Positions 1-4,529 of a stretch of DNA of 6,057 nt are shown piece after piece. The position numbers and the translations under genes were made by a program. Source of the DNA: Clostridiales bacterium. Its GTDB lineage: Bacteria; Bacillota; Clostridia; Oscillospirales; Oscillospiraceae. The stretch lies in contig JAJQAS010000194.1 in the NCBI GenBank assembly GCA_021203685.1, positions 1 through 6,057 of the forward strand, read 5' to 3'. The notes beneath the pieces were generated by a model, which did not search any database, was not told where the DNA came from, and worked only from the letters and a program-made list of their open reading frames with translations. The number at the start of each line of letters is the position of its first letter. Positions within the stretch are counted from its first letter, which is position 1.

Positions 1-1524
1 CTCCACGTTGGGCAGCAGCGAGACGCTGCTCAGGGAGGGGATGACCTTTTTCTCCGGGCGCTTGTACTTCCGGTGGAGGATGTCGCTGCTGTCGAAGGGC
101 CGGGCCGGTTCGACGGGCTGCTCCTCCCGTTTGGGCAGCAGATCGGGGATGGGCACCAGCGGTTCCGGCTGAGCCGGTTTCTGGGCCTTTTTGCCCTTCT
201 TCTTCCCTTTGGACGTTGCGGACGCGGGAGCGGTCTCCACTGGAGCGGGAGTCTTTTCCTGGGGAACAGACTTGGGTTGACGGGCGGCGTTGGCCTCCCG
301 GCGGGCCTTCGCCAGCTCACGGGCGGCGGCGCGGGCCTCCTCGTCCTCCGGGTTGCGCACCTTGCCCCCCCTTGTCCTTGACCGGGGGTCAAAGTTCTGC
401 ATGGGCCAGGGGTGATTTTTCACCTGGGGGACTTTCTTGCCCATGAGTTTTTCGATGTCTTTCAGCAGGGGCTGTTCGTTGAAGTCGCAGAAGGCGATGG
501 CGAGACCGCCCCGGCCCGCCCGGCCTGTCCGGCCAATGCGATGGACGTAGGTCTCCGGCACTTCGGGCAGGTTGTAGTTGACTACACAGGCCAGCTCCTC
601 GATGTCCAGCCCGCGGGCGGCGATGTCTGTTGCCACCAGCACCCGAATGTTCCCCGCTTTGAACCCGGCAAGCGCCTCCTGCCGGGCGGTCTGGCTCTTG
701 TTGCCGTGGATGGCGGCGGCGGAGACCCCCGCCTTGACCAAATCCTTGCTGACCTTGTTGGCCCCGTGCTTGGTGCGGGTAAAGACCAGCACCGAGGACA
801 AGTCCTGTTCCTCCAGCAGAGAGACCAGCAGTTTGGTTTTGTTGACCCGGTCCACCAGGTAGACCTGCTGGCGGATGGCGTCCACGGTGCTGTTCACTGG
901 GTCCACCGCCACTCGGACGGGCTTATAGAGCAGGCTGTTCACCAGCTGGGTGATCTCCTCCGGCATAGTGGCGGAGAAAAACAGGGTCTGCTTCTTTTTG
1001 GGCAGCCACTGGAGGATCTTCTTCACATCGTGGATGAAGCCCATGTCCAGCATCCGGTCGGCCTCGTCCAGCACGAAGATTTCCAGTCTGGACAAATCGA
1101 GATACCCCTGCTGATACAGGTCGGCCAGACGACCGGGGGTTGCCACCAGCACGTCGGCTCCCTTCTGGATGGACTCCACCTGGGGGGCCTGGCCCACGCC
1201 GCCGAAGATGACCACGCTGGTCACGTTGAGGAACTTGCCGTAGTTGACGAAGCACTCCTGGTTCTGGATGGCCAGCTCCCGGGTGGGAGTGAGAACCAGG
1301 GCACGGATGGGCCGCCCCTCCACGGCGTTCTGGCTTAGCCGCTGGAGGATGGGCGCGGCGAAGGCGCAGGTCTTACCGGTGCCAGTGCGGGCGCAGCCCA
1401 GCACGTCCCGGCCCTCCAGCGCCGGGGGAATGGCCCCCGCCTGAATGGCGGTGGGCTGGGTGTAGCCCTGTTCCGTCAGGGCCTTGACGATGGGGTCAAT
1501 GAGATGACAGTCTTGAAAGTTCAA
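1..1524 (-). CDS. DEAD-box ATP-dependent RNA helicase, RhlE-like (3' end beyond window)
   Basis: This is an ATP-driven RNA helicase that unwinds short duplexes or remodels RNA-protein complexes, probably in ribosome assembly or RNA turnover in the cytoplasm. The reading frame is open for 508 codons to the left edge, so the C-terminus is missing. Motifs in order: Q motif with F3 and GYTQPTAIQ (20-28), Walker A ARTGTGKT (45-52), PTRELA (80-85), TPGR (129-132), DEAD (153-156), SAT (184-186), VFTRTK (247-252), ATDIAARGLDIE (298-309) and HRIGRTGR (328-335). After about residue 375 comes a charged, low-complexity tail with an Arg/Ala-rich helix (about 393-415) and a Lys-rich patch (about 439-449), typical of RNA-binding extensions. 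No in-frame ATG exists before residue 158, inside the core. TTG at 1524-1522 puts the Q-motif phenylalanine at its usual place, and an in-frame TGA at 1548-1546 limits extension. The upstream purine run (AGAAAGAAG) is a weak ribosome binding site. Family assignment is firm; the RhlE subgroup is a judgement from the N-terminus and tail. Confidence 0.95.
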   Translation of the reverse strand, partial: MNFQDCHLIDPIVKALTEQGYTQPTAIQAGAIPPALEGRDVLGCARTGTGKTCAFAAPILQRLSQNAVEGRPIRALVLTPTRELAIQNQECFVNYGKFLNVTSVVIFGGVGQAPQVESIQKGADVLVATPGRLADLYQQGYLDLSRLEIFVLDEADRMLDMGFIHDVKKILQWLPKKKQTLFFSATMPEEITQLVNSLLYKPVRVAVDPVNSTVDAIRQQVYLVDRVNKTKLLVSLLEEQDLSSVLVFTRTKHGANKVSKDLVKAGVSAAAIHGNKSQTARQEALAGFKAGNIRVLVATDIAARGLDIEELACVVNYNLPEVPETYVHRIGRTGRAGRGGLAIAFCDFNEQPLLKDIEKLMGKKVPQVKNHPWPMQNFDPRSRTRGGKVRNPEDEEARAAARELAKARREANAARQPKSVPQEKTPAPVETAPASATSKGKKKGKKAQKPAQPEPLVPIPDLLPKREEQPVEPARPFDSSDILHRKYKRPEKKVIPSLSSVSLLPNVE

Positions 1525-1560
1525 ACAAATACTTCTTTCTTCGGTTCAGAATTGCCTGCA

Positions 1561-1600
1561 TAAAGAATTGCTCCGGCCGGACGCAGGCAGTCCGGCGGAG
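1561..1600 (-). terminator. Possible weak rho-independent terminator after the CPBP protease gene
   Basis: On the minus strand a GC-rich hairpin (1600-1571) pairs CTCC plus GCCGGAC-type arms, 11 base pairs with one bulged base, around a 7-base loop. It is followed by CAATTCTTTA, which is only moderately T-rich. It lies about 90 bases after the protease stop and 47 bases before the helicase start, so it may end protease transcription or sit in the helicase leader. The poor T-run lowers confidence. Confidence 0.4.
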
Positions 1601-1638
1601 GGCGGCGATTTGGGGGGCGACCCTACAGGGGCGCGGCA

Positions 1639-1667
1639 AATACGGTTGCGGAATAAGGAACCGTCAA
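1639..1667 (-). promoter_or_regulatory. Weak candidate promoter for the helicase, overlapped by an inverted repeat
   Basis: On the minus strand TTGACG (1667-1662) lies 17 bases before CGTATT (1644-1639). The -35 matches the sigma-A consensus at 5 of 6 positions but the -10 at only 3 of 6. An inverted repeat ACGGTT-N11-AACCGT (1642-1664) overlaps both elements, as an operator might. If this promoter is real, the hairpin at 1571-1600 lies in the helicase 5' leader. This is the best candidate seen, but it is weak. Confidence 0.25.
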
Positions 1668-1691
1668 GCCGGGAAACCGTGCGGCGCCGCC

Positions 1692-2639
1692 TCAGAGGAA
1701 GATGGAGACAGCGCTGTACCCCAGCCCCAGCACCAACATGACCCAGAACCACACCGACCGGCGGCAGGCCCGGCGCTTCTCCCGCCCGGAGAAGGGCAGC
1801 GGCCCCGGCTCCATGTGGTACCCCCGGCGCACCGCCAGGAACATGGCGATGGCAATGCCGATGGAGAGGTAGATGCACAGGCTGGCGACCATATACACCT
1901 CGACGGGCAGGTTCAGCTGCATCACCACGCTGAAACCGTTGATGAGCATGTGCAGCAGAATGGTGTCCCGGATGGAGCCGGTGAGCAGCACCACCGCCCC
2001 GAACACCAGCCCCAGCAGGAAGGCGTAGGCCGTCTGGTACAGGTTGGCGTGGAACAGGGCGAAGGCCAAGGCGGACAGCACAATGGCCGACACATCCCCC
2101 AGCCCCAGCAGCCGCCGCAGCAGGATGCGCCGGAAGATCAGTTCCTCCAGTACCGGGGCCACCACCACAAAGGCCACCGCCGTCAGCCAGAGGGGGAGAG
2201 CCGCGGTGAAGGAATCCACCACGTTGGTGGTGGTCTGTCCCGTCAGGTATTCCAGCCCGGAGATGACCAGCGAGGTCAGCAGGGAGCAGCCGTAGCCCAC
2301 GCCGAAAGAGAACACCGCCGCCTGGAGGAACTCCCACAGGCTCAGCCGGTCCACCGGGATGGGGTCGGCTTTGGGCATTTTCCGCAGCACCAGCGGAAAA
2401 ACGATGAGGCCCGGCAGATAGACCGACACGTCGTTGATGGCCAGGGCCAAAATTGGCCCCCAGAAGGCATCCCAGTAATATTGGGGGAAAAACCGCGCCG
2501 CCGCGTAGTATAACCCCAGGCCCAGGAGCTGGGGCAGCGCGATGCTCAAAATCACGCTGATGGCGAACCGGCTGTAGCACTTGCGCAGGGCCCGCCTGCT
2601 CATGGGTTTGGGGGCATTGGGTGTCATTTCCTGCGTCAT
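1692..2639 (-). CDS. CPBP-family intramembrane metalloprotease (CAAX protease / Abi family)
   Basis: This is a 315-residue polytopic membrane protein with the signature of CPBP (Abi) glutamic-type/metal-dependent intramembrane proteases, relatives of Rce1. Motif 1 EELIFR is at E165-R170, motif 2 FALFH at F193-H197, and motif 4 HMLIN at H230-N234, so the presumed catalytic residues are all present. Hydrophobic segments are visible at roughly 28-48, 56-86, 103-125, 150-169, 183-200, 205-221, 248-270 and 296-315. The N-terminus is short, Lys/Arg-rich and has no signal peptide. The frame is open to 2933, but the start at 2639 is chosen because GAGGTGG lies 5 bases upstream and a strong promoter at 2724-2752 lies downstream of any earlier start. 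Bacterial members are linked to bacteriocin maturation or immunity and to cleavage of membrane substrates. The substrate here is unknown, and no bacteriocin genes are visible nearby. Confidence 0.93.
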   Translation of the reverse strand: MTQEMTPNAPKPMSRRALRKCYSRFAISVILSIALPQLLGLGLYYAAARFFPQYYWDAFWGPILALAINDVSVYLPGLIVFPLVLRKMPKADPIPVDRLSLWEFLQAAVFSFGVGYGCSLLTSLVISGLEYLTGQTTTNVVDSFTAALPLWLTAVAFVVVAPVLEELIFRRILLRRLLGLGDVSAIVLSALAFALFHANLYQTAYAFLLGLVFGAVVLLTGSIRDTILLHMLINGFSVVMQLNLPVEVYMVASLCIYLSIGIAIAMFLAVRRGYHMEPGPLPFSGREKRRACRRSVWFWVMLVLGLGYSAVSIFL

Positions 2640-2644
2640 TTTCC

Positions 2645-2651
2645 CCACCTC
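2645..2651 (-). promoter_or_regulatory. Ribosome binding site fixing the CPBP protease start
   Basis: GAGGTGG on the minus strand lies 5 bases before ATG at 2639. The alternative ATG five codons later has only a poor purine run before it, so 2639 is preferred. Confidence 0.8.
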
Positions 2652-2723
2652 ATTCGCTTCTGGTTGTGCTGGCGGGGCGTTCCCCTCCCCTGCTGTGACA
2701 GTGCAGTTTATCCAGCAGACAAT

Positions 2724-2752
2724 ATTATAACAGCTTTTCCGGCGTTTGACAA
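2724..2752 (-). promoter_or_regulatory. Sigma-A-type promoter of the CPBP protease gene
   Basis: On the minus strand TTGTCA (2752-2747, 5 of 6 matches to TTGACA) is separated by exactly 17 bases from a perfect TATAAT (2729-2724). Transcription should begin near 2717, giving a leader of about 75 bases before the ATG at 2639. Lying downstream of the racemase terminator, it makes the protease gene an independent transcription unit. Confidence 0.85.
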
Positions 2753-2800
2753 CGGCTGAAAATACAGGTGGAACATTTTGTGAAACGATGGGCCACGGGG

Positions 2801-2845
2801 CGCAAAAAGGGGGAGCGCCGCAGAATTTGGGTCTGCAACGCTCCC
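2801..2845 (-). terminator. Rho-independent terminator downstream of the racemase gene
   Basis: On the minus strand GGGAGCG (2845-2839) pairs with CGCTCCC (2817-2811). Inside this an AA/CC mismatch is followed by a second paired section GCAGA/TCTGC around a 7-base loop. The stem is followed by CCTTTTTGCG. This is a standard intrinsic terminator reading leftward. It lies about 190 bases beyond the racemase stop codon, with the 7-base-period repeat tract in between. Confidence 0.85.
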
Positions 2846-2864
2846 AACACCTGGAGCCTATAAT

Positions 2865-3039
2865 AATTGCACATTGCGCATTGTAAAGCTGGTCATCCCA
2901 TTCGTTCGGCTTCGTTGGCGCTTGGCCTTTCACGCTTGGCTTGGCGATGCTGCCCTTTTCGCGCTGCGCTTTTGGTTTGCTGCACCTGGCTAAAAGCTAA
3001 CAGCTCATTTCATTGCACATTGCTAATTGCAAATTGTCT
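2865..3039. repeat. Intergenic tract of degenerate 7-base repeats
   Basis: Reading the plus strand in sevens from 2865 divides the tract into 25 consecutive units whose recognisable repeats stay in one phase. The left end is AATTGCA, CATTGCG, CATTGTA. The right end is TAAAAGC, TAACAGC, TCATTTC, ATTGCAC, ATTGCTA, ATTGCAA, ATTGTCT. The middle has CTTGGCC and CTTGGCT two units apart, and a pair of 14-base units (2949-2962 and 2963-2976) matching at 11 of 14 positions. ATTGCACATTGC occurs exactly at 2866-2877 and 3012-3023. The tract abuts the racemase stop codon and ends about 20 bases before the terminator stem. The pattern resembles the heptameric short tandem repeats described in cyanobacteria, but the units differ along its length. 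A short frame through it is not a credible gene. Confidence 0.65.
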
Positions 3040-4160
3040 CACACCGCCGCCGCGCTGACCACCCGGGACAGTTCCTGCTCTGAGAACGGAACGGAGACGC
3101 TCTCCGCCTGGCGGTTCAGGTGCAGCCGGGTCACATAGCTGCTGGTGTAGGCCCGCATCAGGGCGAAATACCCCAGCCGGAACTCGATGGTGTCCCCCAC
3201 CCGGTAGTCCACCTCGCTGTCCTCCACGTCCAGCATCAGGTGGTCGCTGCTGGCCCCCAGGATGTGGACGCCCTCGTCGATGGGCCACATGGTCTCCACG
3301 TCGATGTCCTGCTTGCCCAGGGCGCAGATGGCCTTCATCCGCACCCCCCGGTCGGTAAACGTGGGGGAGTTGCCGTAGCTGTCCACGCCCACGGTGCCCC
3401 AGGGCAGCGAGGGCTTCTCTTTCAGCTCGATGATCTCCGCCTGCAGGCGGAAGGCGTCGTTGTAGGTGCCGTCCAGATAGCGATATTTGGCCCGTTCCCG
3501 GCCAAAGAGCAGGCTCTCCCCCAGCCGCAGCAGATTGATCTCTTTGGGGATGCCGCCCCGGAACATCAAATCGAGGGTGGCGGAGTTGCCGCCGCTGATG
3601 CAGGGCGTGGCGTGAATTTCCTCCGCCACCTGGGTCAGCAGGGTCAGCTTTTCCGTGTCCGGCTGGATGAAGGAGAAGCAGGTCAGGTTGGTGCCCACGC
3701 CGTACAGTTCCAGCTCCGGCGTCCGGCGGGCATAGTCCGCGGCGGCGCGGATGTCGTCCATGGAGAGGAATCCCTCCCGGATGTCCCCCAGGTCGTACAT
3801 CAGCACCACCTTATGGGTTTTGCGCAGGGCGCGGCAGGCCCGGGCCAGGGCTTTCAGCGTGTCCAGCTCGGAGTTCAGCGACACATCCGCCCAGCGCACC
3901 ACGTCCTCCGCCTCGGAACACATGGGCATCCGAATCAGCCACTTTTCGCAGGGCAGCCAGGCCAGCTTTTTCAGGTTGGCCACCCGGGAGTCGCCAACGC
4001 GGGAAATGCCGTTGTCGATGTAGATGCGGGCAATCTCCGGGTCGCCGCACACCACCTTGGTAATGCCGGTGATCTCAATGCCATGTTGCCCGCAGTAGGC
4101 CACCATCTGGCGCACATTTGCCGCTATTTTTTCGTGGTCGATCGTCAGCAGCGGATACAT
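3039..4160 (-). CDS. orr: Alanine/ornithine racemase family PLP-dependent enzyme (Orr-like)
   Basis: This 373-residue cytoplasmic enzyme has the alanine-racemase-type PLP barrel followed by a C-terminal beta domain. K35 in GITKVVCGD is the expected PLP Schiff-base lysine. Other conserved stretches are SLNSE (94-98), DLGDIREG (123-130), GTNLTC (156-161), the SGGNS loop (189-193) expected to contact the cofactor phosphate, LRLGES (211-216) and GASSDHLMLD (302-311). The pattern matches the ornithine racemase (Orr) group known from Clostridium sticklandii, which interconverts L- and D-ornithine for ornithine fermentation. Related enzymes act on other amino acids, so the substrate is not proven. 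None of the other ornithine-fermentation genes lies in this window. ATG at 4160 is preferred because AAGGAGG lies 9 bases upstream; the frame is open to 4277, but that extension begins upstream of the promoter's expected start point and passes through a terminator hairpin. The gene is divergent from argG. Confidence 0.88.
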   Translation of the reverse strand: MYPLLTIDHEKIAANVRQMVAYCGQHGIEITGITKVVCGDPEIARIYIDNGISRVGDSRVANLKKLAWLPCEKWLIRMPMCSEAEDVVRWADVSLNSELDTLKALARACRALRKTHKVVLMYDLGDIREGFLSMDDIRAAADYARRTPELELYGVGTNLTCFSFIQPDTEKLTLLTQVAEEIHATPCISGGNSATLDLMFRGGIPKEINLLRLGESLLFGRERAKYRYLDGTYNDAFRLQAEIIELKEKPSLPWGTVGVDSYGNSPTFTDRGVRMKAICALGKQDIDVETMWPIDEGVHILGASSDHLMLDVEDSEVDYRVGDTIEFRLGYFALMRAYTSSYVTRLHLNRQAESVSVPFSEQELSRVVSAAAV

Positions 4161-4169
4161 CGCAGCTTT

Positions 4170-4176
4170 CCTCCTT
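4170..4176 (-). promoter_or_regulatory. Ribosome binding site of the racemase gene
   Basis: AAGGAGG on the minus strand lies 9 bases before ATG at 4160. It sets the start well inside the longer open frame and lies about 25 bases beyond the T-run of the leader terminator. Confidence 0.85.
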
Positions 4177-4200
4177 CGCAGTTCAAAACCCTGAAAACGC

Positions 4201-4232
4201 AAAAAAAGAGACCCTGTTTGCACAGAGCCTCT
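4201..4232 (-). terminator. Intrinsic terminator in the racemase leader (putative attenuator)
   Basis: On the minus strand an 11-base-pair stem (4232-4222 with 4217-4207, including two G-U pairs) closes a GCAA tetraloop of the stable GNRA class. It runs straight into seven T residues (4207-4201). It lies between the promoter (-10 at 4254-4249) and the ribosome binding site at 4176-4170, so it would stop transcripts after about 40 bases. No other minus-strand gene is present to its right in the window, which argues against it being the end of an upstream unit. No leader peptide, T-box or recognised riboswitch fits in the roughly 10 bases between the predicted start point and the stem. Confidence 0.8.
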
Positions 4233-4248
4233 TCGCTTCGTTGAAAGT

Positions 4249-4277
4249 ATTATAGCAGAACGGACGGAAAAATGCAA
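4249..4277 (-). promoter_or_regulatory. Extended -10 promoter of the racemase gene
   Basis: On the minus strand a perfect TATAAT (4254-4249) is preceded by TGC, giving the extended -10 motif. A poor -35, TTGCAT (4277-4272, 3 of 6), lies 17 bases upstream, as is common for extended -10 promoters. Transcription should begin near 4242, about 10 bases before the leader terminator stem. Confidence 0.75.
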
Positions 4278-4338
4278 GACGGAAAACGAAATCTTTCAAA
4301 AATATTCTGCGGAGCGGCGATGTTGGCGGGGACATCCT

Positions 4339-4356
4339 TATAAATATTCATTTATA
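4339..4356. promoter_or_regulatory. 18-bp palindrome, ARG-box-like operator (upstream site)
   Basis: TATAAATATTCATTTATA is a perfect inverted repeat with 7-base arms and a 4-base centre. That is the length and spacing of ArgR operators (WNTGAATWWWWATTCANW in E. coli). It differs from that consensus by one symmetrical change per arm (TAAAT/ATTTA in place of TGAAT/ATTCA). ArgR binding is inferred from architecture and from the adjacent argG. Confidence 0.5.
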
Positions 4357-4396
4357 CACGTATATTCCGTATAATTATACAGTATTTATGAATATT
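4343..4396. repeat. Large AT-rich inverted repeat with a central palindrome
   Basis: Arm 4343-4357 (AATATTCATTTATAC) and arm 4382-4396 (GTATTTATGAATATT) are reverse complements at 13 of 15 positions. Between them is a perfect 12-base palindrome GTATAATTATAC (4369-4380). The left arm overlaps the 18-bp operator-like palindrome at 4339-4356. The right arm carries the half-site TGAAT at 4389-4393. The symmetry looks like a multi-site operator for a dimeric or hexameric regulator such as ArgR, though an extruded cruciform or a divergent promoter core is possible because TATAAT occurs on both strands. Confidence 0.6.
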
Positions 4397-4417
4397 GAAC
4401 AGTTTACAGAAAAAATT

Positions 4418-4435
4418 CCTGAATGATTATGCAAA
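4418..4435. promoter_or_regulatory. ARG box (ArgR/AhrC operator) upstream of argG
   Basis: CCTGAATGATTATGCAAA contains TGAAT-N4-ATGCA, matching the ArgR half-site pattern TGNAT-N4-ATNCA at every fixed position. It ends 7 bases before the -35 of the main argG promoter candidate. It also covers the -10 of a second possible promoter (TTTACA at 4403-4408, GATTAT at 4425-4430, 16-base spacer). Its position and the nature of the downstream gene fit arginine-dependent control of argG. Confidence 0.6.
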
Positions 4436-4442
4436 ATTGTGC

Positions 4443-4471
4443 TTGCAATCCAGAGGGAACCGTGTTAGTAT
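4443..4471 (+). promoter_or_regulatory. Candidate argG promoter
   Basis: TTGCAA (4443-4448, 4 of 6) is followed after 17 bases by TAGTAT (4466-4471, 4 of 6) with TGT just before it, an extended -10. Transcription should begin near 4478, giving a leader of about 50 bases. A competing promoter (TTTACA 4403-4408, GATTAT 4425-4430) lies upstream and overlaps the ARG box, so the start point is not settled. Confidence 0.55.
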
Positions 4472-4481
4472 TTATCACGAT

Positions 4482-4498
4482 GAACGGCAGGGCCGTTC
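4482..4498 (+). other. Hairpin at the 5' end of the argG leader
   Basis: GAACGGC-AGG-GCCGTTC forms a perfect 7-base-pair stem with a 3-base loop. It would begin only about 5 bases into the predicted transcript. It is not followed by a T-run, so it is not a terminator. A 5'-end stem like this could stabilise the mRNA. The ribosome binding site lies downstream, outside the stem. Confidence 0.55.
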
Positions 4499-4529
4499 CC
4501 ACTAAGGTTTTTGAAGGAGACGTTCTATC

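Noticed and set aside
361..390. Possible frameshift in the helicase at the run of seven C residues
   Set aside because: The correct frame continues open to the window edge and gives a composition typical of helicase tails. The alternative minus-strand frame (392-30) is Arg/Pro-rich shadow sequence.
412..1338. Plus-strand open frame of 308 codons opposite the helicase
   Set aside because: It is an antisense shadow of a gene whose full DEAD-box motif set is visible on the other strand.
2640..2933. 98-codon N-terminal extension of the CPBP protease frame
   Set aside because: It begins inside the heptad tract, runs back through the racemase terminator and lies upstream of a strong promoter. The ribosome binding site at 2645-2651 supports the start at 2639.
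2865..3039. CRISPR array
   Set aside because: The repeats are 7 bases long, degenerate and without spacers; no cas genes are present.
2867..3058. Small plus-strand ORF of 63 codons
   Set aside because: It lies inside the 7-base repeat tract, has no ribosome binding site, and runs into the racemase gene on the other strand.
3120..4244. Long plus-strand open frame opposite the racemase
   Set aside because: It mirrors the racemase codons (His/Gln/Gly/Val-rich), matches no family I know and overlaps a well-supported gene throughout.
4161..4277. 39-codon N-terminal extension of the racemase frame
   Set aside because: It starts upstream of the predicted transcription start and passes through the leader terminator hairpin. 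A good ribosome binding site precedes the ATG at 4160.
4161..4400. T-box or known riboswitch ahead of the racemase
   Set aside because: No T-box specifier structure or conserved antiterminator sequence is visible, and the leader from the predicted start is too short for a sensing domain.
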